Shown here one piece after another: positions 32,944 through 45,109 of a stretch of 64,000 nucleotides of DNA (within the stretch, counting starts at the first letter, position 1; each line of letters starts with the position of its first letter). This DNA is from Tigriopus japonicus. Lineage: Eukaryota; Arthropoda; Copepoda; Harpacticoida; Harpacticidae. The stretch covers positions 824,022-888,021 of the forward strand of contig JAAGOF010000055.1 in assembly GCA_010645155.1 (NCBI GenBank), in the 5' to 3' direction. The position numbers were made by a program, and so were the translations under genes. The notes below the pieces were generated by a model that saw nothing but the letters and a program-made list of their open reading frames with translations, had not been told where the DNA came from and made no database searches.

Positions 32944-35900
32944 ATGTTGGTGTTCAGATTGCTCACACGCCCCATAACCATTGGATTGCCCCGCCTCATT
33001 TTACGTCGAAATTATGACACGGGCTATAAATTGCGAGAAGAAACCCGTTGGCGGGAGAATCTGGAACTTTTAGCAAGGAAGGATGTAACCTTATTTCACT
33101 ATGAGAATCCCAATCGAATGGCCCTCTTCAACGGTGTGGCTGCAGTTTTAGGGCCTCTTTGGATGTATTTGGGCTATTTCGCCATGGGCTTACCCACCAA
33201 GATGAATCCATACCGGGAAAAAATGGAGGAAGTGGATCAGTCTCCAATGTGGATCCTGGACAACGTGGATCAAGCTAGTCGGGGTGTAGGCACGGCTTTT
33301 TGTCTCTTTGGTAAGTCCTGTTCAAATCAATTTTCTATTGTACTTAGCTTTAACATGACCACAGTTTGGCGACACTTATATGATTATCGCGAAAGACTAC
33401 AGAACTACAAAACATGTTAAATGATGTTAATCCATTATTCTGTTGATTTGTTGCGTTTTTTTTATGCAAAATACAACTTAAACGGGAAAATCGTAGTTGA
33501 TTATGAGAGAAATTTGTCTTGAATATGAAATCTGTTCGAAAAATGACCGGTTATCTCAGTGAAATTGACTTTTGCCATTGTCATTTTATTAGACTCATAC
33601 AAATTCGTGTTATTTCTGGCAAGATCCATCATCTCAAGAAATTGAAATAAATCATTTATGTAACATTTTGATAAGCCCACTAAAACTTGCTTTATCTTGC
33701 TTTTCTAGGGCTTTTGTCCAAGCACATTTGTCATACCTTTGTCAGGTTCTTGCATATTTTAAGAAATATTCCTTGTTTTGGATCACCTTCCATTAAACAT
33801 TTGTGACCCAAACTTATCCCTATCTCTAAGGGTAAAAATTTAGAAATCAAAATTGTGTTCAGATTAGAGCTGTGCATCGGATCCAAATCAGATTGGATTC
33901 GGATTCGTTCGGATTGACGCAAGAAATTCCGGGTTAAGCGCAAATTTTTCGGATTCAAATTCGGATTCGGTCAGATTTAGCACAAATTTTCCGATTCGGA
34001 TTCGTTCGGATTATAGAGCAAATTTTCGGATTTGGATTCGTTCAGATTATAGCGCAAATTTTCGGATTTGGATTCGTTCTGATTATAACGCAAATTTTCG
34101 GATTCGGATTCGTTCGGATTATAGCTCAAATTTTCGGATTCGGATTCGTTCGGATTATAGCTCAAATTTTCGAATTCGGATTCGTTCGGATTATAGCCCA
34201 AATTTTCGGATTTGGATTCGTTCGGATTATAGCTCAAATTTTCGGATTCGGATTCGTTCGGATTATAGCTCAAATTTTCGGATTCGGATTCGTTCGGATT
34301 ATAGCTCAAATTTTCGGATTTGGATTCGTTCGGATTTGTCAAAGCCTGTCGGATTCGACTTCGGACGGATTTGTGAAATATTTTTTGGGATCCGGCATAA
34401 TCGGAAACGTTGCACTTTTTTGTAAGTTTTTGTACACTTTTGCCCGTCCCTAAACATTATGGTGTTTTTTATGACCTTTAATCCATATTAAAGGAATGCT
34501 AGTTCAAATTAGCCTTTTATTATTATGGTTTGAACTTCTTGTTTCATGGCCCATCAATATCCGCTTCCCAAACCCAGAATGGGCCACACGACATTATTAC
34601 AAAAATTGCAAATATCCAATGAGACAAATCTCACAATAAACACTATAAAAAATAATTATCATAGGGCAGTATACACATTTGAAAAGTTCAAATTCAATGA
34701 AACACTTAGCAGCACTAAATGAATTGATTAGACCCGTGGTGCCTTTGTATTTGAGTATTTGTGATTCTTAAACTACAATGTAATGTTATTTACATTTGAT
34801 ATAATTTATATGTAAATTTTATCAAATGTAAATTGTAATGTTTTTCAAATCTTTTTTGTTAACAAGTGATCCAAATCTTGCAATTTATGTCTGACCTAAT
34901 TTTATTTGCAGTGTAATGGATTATTGTTCCAAGACGTCTAGTTTTTAATCCTTTTCTTAAGGATCATCTGATTACTGAGAAATAGTGATGGTACTTCCAA
35001 TTTAGGCCAAAATAAAAATGATGAAATTGAAATGAAATTTCGTGAACAATTCGGATTGATATCGGATTGAGCCGCAAACTTTGGGATTTCCTCGGATTAG
35101 ACACCAAAATTTCGGGTTCGGATATGTTCGGATTGATTGGAAGCTGTCGAATTCGGATTTGCATAGCGAAAATCAAGTTTGGATTGGATTTGGAGGACTT
35201 GTCGGATCCGATGCACAGCTCTAGTTCAGATGTGATTTCGCGTAGTTGATTCAAGGGAGGCTGAATCAAGTTAGCTTGGGCATGGATATACTTACAGAAG
35301 AGGTTCCTGGCTTGGGATCACAGTTTCAAATCCAAGTTTCCTTCTTCCCAAGAATAGTGAAAGCCCGCTACAAATAGCTTTACCTTTAACCCAGAATGAG
35401 ACCTAACTTATTGAAATTTGCCAAAATATGTTTGATAGTAATGAAATAATTTATATAATGCGCAAAAACGTGCACATGAGTTATTTTGATGTTTTCTTTT
35501 TTAGATAATCGAGTGTTTTGTGATCTCGACAAAGCTCAGTTCTTACTTTTACTCATTGTCAAAGATGTATCTGGAAATTTTGTAAATTTTGTGAAAGGCA
35601 ATGGCCCTAGTTGATATTTTTTTCAATATCACTTATTGGAAATGCCAACTTAAACGTCCACATGGTTGATTGCGGCTAAACAACGACGAAAACAATAGAG
35701 CCAAAGTAGACGAAAGATTGGCCGAATAAGCAAAAAAAAGGTGAACAAAATTGTCGCAAAAGCGTCGAAAATAAGAATAAATTGCCTTAGAAGTTGAGAA
35801 AACATGATTCAAAATGGCCACAATAAATGCGAAATATATTGCCTTATTGCAATATGGCAAAATATATTGCCCTTGTTCTTTAAGAACTTTGTTCTATGCA

Positions 35901-38694
35901 GTCTTTAACGTTGCAATCAAGGCAGCCGAAAATTTATCATTGCTACTTCCCATCTTTCCGAGAGAAACAAAGGAATCCGAGGGATTATTGTTTTGTTGCA
36001 CAATTTACTTTACCTTAAAATCTCAAATTTGACCAGGCGCCAAGCCTACGTCAGTTTGAAGGTGTAATATGGTTTGATAACGTAAAAAGTTAGGTCTCAC
36101 GAGATGGGAAAACTTATGATTGAACGTATTTGATAGGTAAAACGTATGAATTATTTATATAAAGTATTTCCAAATACAAATACTTTTCCTCGTCCGATTC
36201 TAAATAGACTCACCCTGTACATATGCAGAAGAATGAATAAATAAACAATCGTTAATAGGAAATGATTGTAAGAGCAAAGCAATCCAATTATTGGCAAAAC
36301 TGGTTGGGAGAGAGCGGTCTAAATATTTTCGTCAACGTAACCGAAACCCAAATAACTACTGTACAGTAGTGATGGGGGGCAAACAAGAGATTGGGCAAGC
36401 TGTACTGGCACAGTGCTTGGGCTTGCTGAAGCTTGGCATAGCTTGGGTGTTTGTACAAGTACTTTTCCCAGCTAACAGGTTTGCCAAATTTGCTATGAAC
36501 GAAGAATAAACTTGCCATCCAAATTTCACTAAACCAGGCTGATTCAGCTAAATAGGGCTCATACCTTTGAAAGGATGTATTTTTAAGAAAATTACATACT
36601 TCAATTCTCTCACATGGGGAAATGCAAAATATTTCGAGAATACTAAAAAAAGATTTGGCATTTTACTTTTTCATGCCGGCAACTCTGAGTAAACGAGATT
36701 GTTCTGGAAGTGTGACTTCTAAATCTCGGTCTTGATTAGCCTCAAAAGTGCATTCATGTGTGGCCTAGAACCGAAACAAAAAAAAACATGGTTTTGCAAA
36801 TGCCATCCAAATTGAAATATTTTTTTTGTATCACTTCCACACTATTTATTGCTAAATTATTAAGGTCAAAAGATCATCGTAAATGCAACTTGACATTTTT
36901 TCTTCTAAGTCACACTGCAAGTATCTTAACTCTTCAAAGAGCAACTGCCGGCAACTGCATCTTCCGATGTTCCTTGAGCTTGCCAAGTGTATTGGTGTAT
37001 TGCCCAAGTAATGCTTGTCAACAACTTGTTTTTGGGGGTCTGTGATGACTCATTACTTGCCCAAGTCACATCACTACTGTACAGGATGTCAAGGCATAGA
37101 TGGTGCCTCATGTTTTTATAGGACTCGGCAAACCCGGGATTCGAACCAGGGATGTTGCAGGTAGTTGGCGAATGCTCAACCCCTACGTTACGATTGCTTG
37201 CTACTGACGGAGTTCAATCTAATTTTTTTCAAATTTTTTTTTGTTCAATCTTTTTGCGCACGCTACTTCCTAATGACTGCCAATTCACGTAAAACAGTAC
37301 ATTTGTCACTTCTGTGAAAAATGCGTTCGTTCATAGAGAATATCCAAAAAGTGTCCCTGTATTTGAAGACCTCAGACCAGGGGTGGCAACAAGATCAAGC
37401 AAAGTTTTATTCTCACAATTTTGTTATTGTACCAAATGTAATTGATGGCAGCCCTAAAAGATTCAACAGATTGGAATCAGATTGAACCCATCATTACTGC
37501 CTGCCTAGGCTGTTTTTTGATCTGATTGCCCAAAAGATCTCAAAATCGTCCGATATGAACTTACACTCTTTCATGATCAAACCAGAATAGTCACAGCCCA
37601 CGCCAAAATAATGTCAAAATATTTTATGATTCTTGCACATATGAGCATAATTTTGAATCCCACTTTACAAACATGGAGAAAGCAACAGCAAACTCGAAAA
37701 AAAAGAATTCTACTAAGTTGAAGAGTCTGACACCAGGAATCCTAAAAAAAGGTTAGAACTTGCTTGCAACTGAAAGATCATCTTGTCTAGAGACGAATAA
37801 TCCCTTAACTTATTTTTACCACTTTAAATCCAATTTTTCCGATATTCCGATTCCGATGTAAATTGCCACCTTGGATTGGAAATAGACACCTTGTATATGC
37901 AATATACCTTGTATAGGCAATGTCAAGACCAACCTGAATGTGGTCCAATGATCTTCTGAGCGGAATCACGGTAAAGCTTGATGCACAAAAATTCGCCAAG
38001 GTTTTGAAATTTTCTCCTGTCTTGTTGAATATACATTATTCTGGGAAGTTGTGATTTTGGATGCAATTTCTAGAAAATAGCAATAACAGCAATAAAAGTC
38101 ATAACATAGAAAAGCTAAAAAGCCATAAAGTATAATTATTACAGCTCTGATCCAAACTGGAGAGCCCAAAGATAGGAGTAAAAATAGGGACGCAAAAGTT
38201 CCCTAAAAACGAGTGGAATCGCTTAAAGGACGTCCTTAAAGAATACCGAAAACCAGTTTCCACAGTTCTTAGACCGACTTCCTCTGAAAGTGTTGATTGA
38301 AAGTCTGTCTTGATCTTAATTTCCAGGCCTGAGTCTGAGCTCCTATTGGTTATTGCGCAGCCGTCACACAGTAAGACGACTCATTCTCCGCAAAGGTGGG
38401 AAACTTCTTACCATCGTAACCTATGGATTCGTTGGGACAGGTTCCAAGACAATTACCCTTCCCGTAACACGAGTAAGTTAAATCGAAAATAAATACATTA
38501 AAACGCATCTTTTAACACAATTATCCTTCTTTTATTTCCAGTGCGCCGCGGTTCATCAGAAATTTCAAGGCAAACGTCGAATGTTCATTTCTGTCAATGA
38601 TTATTATTTCAAGTTTCAATTGAACACGGAAAAGGGCACGTTCTTGAACAAGCCTCTCTTCGATCGCACCGTTGGGATCTCTAAAATGATTTGA
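32944..38694 (+). CDS. TMEM223: TMEM223 homologue, mitochondrial inner-membrane protein
   Basis: Three exons (32944-33310, 38327-38472, 38542-38694) join in phase to 221 residues; human TMEM223 has 202. Human TMEM223 has been linked to cytochrome c oxidase subunit I translation. Matching parts: a basic presequence-like N-terminus, KDVTLFHYENPNR (human 'DVLLFEHDRGRF'), a membrane helix around GVAAVLGPLWMYLGYFA, a second helix at the exon 1/2 boundary (GVGTAFCLFGLSLSSYWLL), RRLILRKGGKLLTIVTYGF, and the end FQGKRRMFISVNDYYF plus PLFDRTVG (human 'VKGRRFYFLLDK...LFDNTVG'). The first intron is about 5 kb and contains two hAT-like elements and a SINE-like piece. This length is unusual for the window. 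The last two exons alone would be missed without the splice model. Confidence 0.85.
33865..35223. mobile_element. hAT-type non-autonomous element, 1359 bp, carrying a 36-bp satellite
   Basis: The termini are inverted copies of TAGAGCTGTGCATCGGATCC. The element is flanked by perfect 8-bp direct repeats GTTCAGAT (33857-33864 and 35224-35231), which fixes both ends and fits the hAT superfamily (terminal TAGAG). No transposase is encoded. The left half consists of a tandem array of a 36-bp unit, and related degenerate TCGGATT-rich sequence recurs near the right end (35041-35205). The element sits in TMEM223 intron 1. Confidence 0.88.
33977..34342. repeat. 36-bp tandem repeat, about 10 units
   Basis: Roughly ten copies of a 36-bp unit built on TTCGGATTCGTTCGGATTAT plus AGCTCAAAT-type sequence. 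Degenerate copies extend it to about 33895-34370. Because 36 is a multiple of 3, the minus strand reads as a 12-residue peptide repeat (NPNESESENLSY), which is a consequence of period and not evidence of a gene. Confidence 0.92.
36367..37076. mobile_element. hAT-type non-autonomous element, 710 bp, 8-bp TSD
   Basis: The ends are TAGTGATG... and ...CATCACTA. They are flanked by perfect 8-bp direct repeats CTGTACAG (36359-36366 and 37077-37084). The next 30 bp of the two ends share short similar patches (for example TTGGGCAAG). The duplication is itself nearly palindromic, which makes the boundary less certain by one or two bases. No transposase frame is present. It lies in TMEM223 intron 1. 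Confidence 0.72.
37121..37195 (-). repeat. tRNA-like (SINE-type) sequence
   Basis: On the minus strand a B-box GGTTCGAATCC is preceded about 45 bp upstream by an A-box-like GTAACGTAGGGGTTGAGC. The spacing is that of a tRNA promoter. The acceptor stem does not pair and the T stem has a mismatch, so I do not call a functional tRNA. It is better read as a tRNA-derived SINE head or an old tRNA relic. Confidence 0.45.
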
Positions 38695-40247
38695 AATATG
38701 ACTTTTTGTTGTGGTTCAAATTGTCTTTCTCCTTCTCTTATGCGATTCATTCAGAGCGATGCAAAATACATCAATGAAACCCAAATTTACTAATTTCGTT
38801 TGAATTTCGAAATACTGCTTGAAGAGATGTACGGCATCATCGGAAGGCCTCGGTCTTTAATTGTGCCATTAAAGGCCGTCAAGGACATAAAGAAAGGTAT
38901 TCAAGGTCCTATTGAGACCGTTCGGGTCAAGGTATGTGGAGGACCATAACTCATTGTGAAGAAGTACCTCCCGTTTTCATGCCTCTCTATTGAGACCTCA
39001 AGAGAGAAAGAAAAAGGACGTAGGGCAAGAAATTCATTGACATGGAGCAAAAATTCTGACCATCCCATCATATCTTTTTTATCATGTGGTTCGAGAGAAA
39101 GAGAGAAAGAAGACCTTGTTGTTGGACGCAAGCGTCTTAGAACGGCTTTTGTTCATCTCGAATGTCACTTCCCACGATTGAATGAAATAGTCAGTTCAAT
39201 TTGTCTTTTGAGGGTCAGTTCATTGTTGTAATGAGTGTGCTTGGCTGACTCGATTTGTTTAGGTGCTCATTTTGAGGTGCGTAAAAATAAACACGTCAAG
39301 TTCGCACGTAAACGATTGCGAGTGGCATTCAAACAAACCCAATCATTCGATATTCATAGGTTTACACTTTAGAATTCTCTGAGTTGGTCCAGATTTCAAA
39401 AAGTGAAAGGATCAAAATCGTAGCTCAGAGCAAGGATGAAACGAAAAAGTGGGGCCTTTTTCTGTCACACAGAGCACAACATATTTAAAGAAATATGCAT
39501 TGTGTTGGTTATGGGTAAAATTGCGTCCACCAATGGAGTCGTCCATAATAAGTTCAAGAATCAGACACAGATAGGAAAAAGCCCTCAGTTAAGGAGAAAT
39601 AGGTAAAAAGAGATCAAATGGTTGGGAGTTGTGGTCTTCACAAGTGACTCAACCCTGAATAGACAAGTTGGATCCATTCGTCAACAAAGTTCAATTTGTT
39701 CCAGTGTTACCCTCGTATTTCGCGAATGGAAAACGACAACTGCAGATAATTGAGTTTTACAAATGCCAAACGCCGAGATAAGCTTTTGAAAACGAGAAGT
39801 AGACAAAACGCGCTACGAGAACGCAGTTCGAGTACCTCCATCCACTCATTTGTCATACGTGACTTTTACTCCTCATTCACGCATCATGTCATGTGTGTGT
39901 GCTTGTCTCGGGGGTATTTTGTCAATTTCCTCACTTTTGTCCTCACCTCATTGCATGGCATGCCATTACCTCCTTGGCCTTGGCCCAAGATGGACTCTTT
40001 ATCTTGCGGGTAGTTGGAGATCAGTCTTAGAAGGAGGAAGGCACACAACGATGGGACAACAGCCTCGTTCTACTCATTGGACAAGCGGACAACGGGCACC
40101 ATCATTGTCATCAGCGTCATTATCAACCCCGTCCAGTTTCCCTTCCGTTCTTGAATTCCCGCCGCGCTAAAGACAAAAAGAAAAAATCAAGTGACTGAGC
40201 TCGCGGAAGGGACAGACCGATTGTGGCAAAGGCGAAGAAAGGCCGTT
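38695..40247. other. Intergenic region upstream of the dopamine-transporter-like gene
   Basis: No CDS is supported. The open frames near 38900-40170 are short, low in similarity to anything I recognise, and lack a splice context. The last few hundred bases should hold the promoter and 5' UTR of the transporter gene. Confidence 0.5.
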
Positions 40248-43200
40248 ATGAAATTAATCCTGAAATCGTCTTCGGAGGACAATTTACCCACGTATTCAGA
40301 TGCAGTTCATAACCCACTGTCTTTGGAGCAGTTGGCCAGAAGCTCGTGCTCAGACACGGCAACCGCCGCCCATGGGATCAACACCAGCAAAAGCTCCTCC
40401 ATCATCGCCACCCATTTGAACACGGGTTCGTGTCACATCACCTTAGTCTCGCCATCGCAAGACCGAGGTGAGACGTTCGATTGGGTCAAATTCCTAGTTC
40501 TACCTTTTTCTATCACCCGTGAACGCTTTGGAAATCAAATTTTGAAAATACGCATACAGTCAACTTCGGATATAAGGGACACGGCGGGACCACCGAAATT
40601 CGTCCCTTATATCCGACTGTCCCTTATATCCGACCGAAATTGCATGGAAATCGATCATCCGGACCTTCCAAAACAGTCCCTTATAAGCGAAAATCCCTTA
40701 TATCCGGGTCCCTTATATCCGAAGTTGAATGTATAACGAAATGCAAGAAGCCAAATGAATGATCATTTTGCTCTCATTAACAAGAAGCTTTCCCTCTTTT
40801 AATTGTTTTTGTCTTCGTTAACCACTCTTATTACTTTAAGTACCCGGCTAATTTTTAACTAATTTTCTCCTTATGACTCACTTTTTCTTTGCTTAAAAGA
40901 GCTTCTTATTTAGCTACTGGTTTTGGAGCATTCTATGTACACTGTAGCTGTTATTAAACATCCCGGTTGAAACATTCAATGGAATTTTAAAATGCTATTC
41001 AAACTTTTTAGACCAAGTACAGGTCTAGCATAAAGAAAATTTATAAAACGACGAAATGGTGCAAGTTTAAAACGACTTTTTAACTTGCCCGCACGAAAAT
41101 AATTTTGGATTATACTAAAGGGCTATAATGATACATATCATTATAAACGCTCTAGGTTGCACTTGAAAAACATACTATTTTTACAGTTCAAGATGAAATA
41201 TCCTTTTGGGTCTTAATTTTTGACGGAAATTGAAAAACTAAAACTTTTTTATCAGCGCATAAATTTGTGTTCCAACTGAACGTTTCTGGGCCAGTGGAAA
41301 ATGGTTTTAAAACTTGCCTATCCTTGAAATGTTTTCTTTTGTTATATTATCCTCGAAAAAAACGGCAGTTGAAGGAAGGTTCTCTAAGCAAGGAAAAATT
41401 ATTGGATAATGTCTTCGGGTTATTGTTTTTTCTTTTCCAGATGTTTTACATTGCAAGCAAACGACAGTAATCAAGATGAGAGCTTCCAAGGACACAGAAG
41501 TAGCGCTCACGGGCAAATTCAAAGATCCAGGTAAGACCAGCTTCATTGAAAGGACCCCTCAAATGACACTTTTTCCATTATCGTTGTTTTTTTGTGTATC
41601 TCAGTGGTGACCACAACGCCAGAAGAGAGAATAACATGGGACAGCAACTTGGACTTTCTGCTCTCCATCATTGGTTTTGCTGTAGATTTGGCCAATGTTT
41701 GGCGGTTTCCATATCTTTGTTACAAGGTATGTCCTCAAATGCTCTACCATATCTATGATTAGCCAAAAATCACTGAATTTCTCATGAAAATCATGATCAT
41801 GGTTGGAACAAAACAATTGCGTTCTTTTGGTAATAAGCTTTTGTTGGCAGAAAAATCAGTAGTTCTTATGGATTAGTGCATAACTAGGCTTTGGATTTCA
41901 ACTTGATTTTCTTCGATAAAAATAAAACTTTTTGCAAGCAAATGAACAGAATGAGCGGATTATAATTTCGGGAAAAGTGTAGCTAGCTCATTCATTTCAT
42001 GCAAAAACTGTTATAGGGTTTAAAAGGGCAGCAGACCTTAGGACTAGCCGGACATTGATGAGTAGTCTCCACAGTACAAGTAAAGTATATACAGAATCGA
42101 TTCATTCTTAGTAGGAAGCATAACTTTCTTAAAATGCCTTACAGTCGTTTTGACCTGATCTGAAATGAGTTGGTGTGATTTTAAACCTTATAGAACGGCG
42201 GTGGAGCTTTTTTGATCCCATACCTATTGATGTTGGTGTTTGGTGCTCTACCACTCTTTTACATGGAGGTTATTCTTGGTCAATACAATCGACAAGGTCC
42301 CATTAGTTTGTGGAAGATTTGCCCGCTCTTCAAAGGTTGGTCGGAACCAATCAACTCACAGTAAATGGCAATTGAAACACTGCTTAACTAATCATCCATC
42401 TCTTTCTAGGCGTGGGTTATTGTGCCGTTTTCATCGCGTTTTATGTGTCTTTTTATTACAATGTCATCATAGGGTGGGCTATTCTTTACTTGGGAAACAG
42501 TTTCTCCACCAAATTACCTTGGACGGGGTGTGATAATGATTGGAACACGGAGTTTTGCAGAGAATCGTGCGAAAACATCACAGACATCTCATGCAACCTC
42601 ACAAGATCACCTGCCAAAGAATATTTCAAGTAAACCTAATGAACATAAGTCTCTTTGGCATTGGAACTAATCCGCCCATCTTCTTAGTCGAGGTGTTCTT
42701 CGGTTACAAGGAAGCACAGGTATCTTTGATCCAGGACCCCCGAATTTGACCCTCGTGGGATGCATTATGATCGTATACAGCATGCTCTACATCTCTCTCT
42801 TCAAAGGAGTTAAATCGTCCGGTGATACAACACTAACAACTTGAAGTTATAAACATCTTGTAATCCCCGTATTAACCCATTTTTAGGGAAGGTTGTTTGG
42901 GTAACAGCCACAATGCCATACATTCTTTTGACGATTCTTTTGGTGAGGGGCATCACTTTGCCCGGAGCCATTGATGGGATCATCTACTACTTGGTTCCTG
43001 ATCTCAGGGCTTTGGCGGATCCCTCAGTGTGGATCGACGCGGCTGTTCAAATTTTCTATTCAGTTGGAGCTGGATTTGGGGTACATTTGGCTTATGCCAG
43101 CTACAACAAATTTGATAACAACTGCTACAGGTAATGAATTCAAGGTCCAAGATAGAAGCAAGGCGTTTTGAACAAATGTCAGTTGGCAATTTTTGGTAGT

Positions 43201-44870
43201 TCTTGATGAATTCTCGTGTGTTTTCAAAGAGTTTAATTCAAATTTCAAAGAACAAAGATATCGGAGCGATGAAAGATGTTCAAAATTTATCTTGGACTAA
43301 TGTACAAGATACTCGTACATGGGTTGAAAAGGCAGTGATAAAATTACACTTATTCAGTTATCAATTAGACACTCATTTACAATTGTTCTAAGTTGGATTC
43401 AAATTATATTTCGAGTTTAGGAGTCATAACTACGCATTTGGTTTCTTTTGAAACGCCCGGTAACAAGAAGAAACTGAATGGTCACAATTTTCGCTCAATT
43501 TCCGAAGAAAGATTTAATTTCATTTAAAGTTTTACAGTTGGTCTTCAGGAAAAAGCTATCTTTGCTTTCGCAGATTCGGTTTTCAAAATGTCTTTAATCC
43601 TATCATTTCAGGGATTGTCTGATTACTTCTTGCGTGAATTCTTTCACGAGTCTGTTTTCCGGTTTCGTCATCTTCACTTACTTGGGATACATGTCCCACC
43701 TTCAACAAAAACCCATTGATAAAGTGGCCGAACAAGGTGAGTGTTAACCAGTTCTCACTTCTAGTTGTTTACCATGTTCCCATTTTTGTGCATATCATGA
43801 TTTCAGGGCCTGGATTGGTTTTTGAAGTGTATCCAGAGGCTATTGCCACTTTACCTGCCTCTCAGGTCTGGTCGGTTCTCTTCTTTGTGATGCTGGTTTT
43901 CCTAGGAATGGACTCGGCGGTAAAAAACGAAGGGAAAAGCATCCCCAAAATCCATAAGGTTGAGAAAGAGTCTTTTATTTGCAGATGGGAGGCTTGGAAT
44001 GTGTGATTACTGGACTCCTGGACGAGTTTGAGACCACATTCAAGAAGCTTAAAATCAATCGGGAAATCTTCACCTTCATTGTGGTGTTCACTTCATTCCT
44101 GGTCGCTTTATCATGCGTCACTCCCGTAAGGGTTTCTTTCAGTGTGTCTCATTTACATTTTGATACTAAATGCACTTCTTTTCAGGGTGGTTTTTACATC
44201 TTTAATCTCTTCGAGCGCTACGCTGCTGGTGTTTCATTGCTCTGCACCGTGTTTTTTGAAGCCGTTGCGGTCTCATGGGTTTATGGTAAACAAATTGAAT
44301 GAATACATATGATTTTCATCTTCACCCTTGCTACCGATTTTTTTCCATAGGACTGAAGCAATTGAATTCAGATGTCTTTGAAATGCTTGGCCATACACCA
44401 AGTCTCTACTGGAGGGTTTGCTGGAAAATCATAAGTCCGCTCTTTTTAGGGGTGAGTATTTCAACGGAAAATTCATAAAACGCGACACTCAACCTCGCAA
44501 GCTTTGATTTTTTTAGGTTATCATGATCCTTCAGTTGATTGATGTAGCCCCATTTGTTATAAAGATGTATGACAACATCAATTACCATTATCCCTTTGGG
44601 GCCATTGCCATTGGCTGGATCGTGGCTATATCCTCAGTGCTGATGATTCCAATCCTGGCCATCCGATCCCTGGCCTCTCAACCAGGAACTTTGACTCAGG
44701 TTTTCTCATCTACAGACTATCATTTCTCTGATATGACCCCTTACTTCTCACGTGTCTATTGTTTTTTTTAGAAATTTGCGCTTTCAATATCACCGGAGAA
44801 AGAGGCCGAAGATATTCTCCAAGGAAAGCCCATCATTCGATTCACTCGAGAACATTGGTTCTCACTCTGA
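40248..44870 (+). CDS. DAT: Dopamine-transporter-like Na+/Cl- monoamine symporter (SLC6)
   Basis: Fourteen exons close in phase to 677 residues: 40248-40467, 41441-41530, 41605-41726, 42194-42335, 42410-42629, 42688-42821, 42887-43130, 43612-43736, 43807-43919, 43985-44125, 44186-44285, 44351-44451, 44517-44699, 44772-44870. It clears dopamine from the synapse using sodium and chloride gradients. TM1 reads [20 protein letters not shown]; Asp131 is the amine-binding Asp of monoamine carriers. Other DAT-type blocks are [82 protein letters not shown] and the end RFTREHW. Extracellular loop 2 has NIT and NLT glycosylation sites and the usual Cys pair. These blocks favour DAT over SERT, but an octopamine or related monoamine carrier is not excluded. 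Met86 is a possible alternative start. Confidence 0.93.
40557..40731. mobile_element. Tigger/pogo-type MITE in intron 1 of the DAT-like gene
   Basis: The 175-bp element has inverted ends CAGTCAACTTCGGATATAAG and, at the right, CATTCAACTTCGGATATAAG. TA dinucleotides flank it at 40555-40556 and 40732-40733. Termini of this shape with a TA target are typical of pogo/Tigger elements. Internal copies of the motif CCCTTATATCCG make it partly self-similar. It starts only 90 bp after the first donor site of the transporter gene. Confidence 0.85.
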
Positions 44871-45049
44871 ATCTCCGCACCAAAACTGGTGAAGGCTCTC
44901 ATAAATATTTAAGACTACAACAAAGCTGGCTGGCTTATATGGAATAGTATTAATGTATCTCAGTCCTTATAAAGCTTCAAACAGAGTATGCACATGATTT
45001 GCACGTTAAAATTTTATGCGGAAACGTACGTACTGTTGGTGTCATGGTT

Positions 45050-45055
45050 AATAAA
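45050..45055 (+). terminator. Putative polyadenylation signal of the DAT-like gene
   Basis: AATAAA 180 bp after the transporter stop (44870) and 55 bp before the convergent villin stop (45110). Confidence 0.6.
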
Positions 45056-45109
45056 CTTTCTCGTTACTGATCAATCACTCGTAATGAATTTATGAACAAT
45101 CAAACATCT

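Noticed and set aside
33977..34342. A minus-strand frame of twelve-residue repeats (NPNESESENLSY) that looks like a repetitive protein
   Set aside because: It is the translation of a 36-bp satellite inside a transposable element; the period is a multiple of three, so any frame without a stop repeats. No start context, splice site or homologue.
37121..37195. Functional tRNA gene
   Set aside because: A and B boxes are present but the acceptor stem does not pair and the T stem has a mismatch; kept only as tRNA-like repeat.
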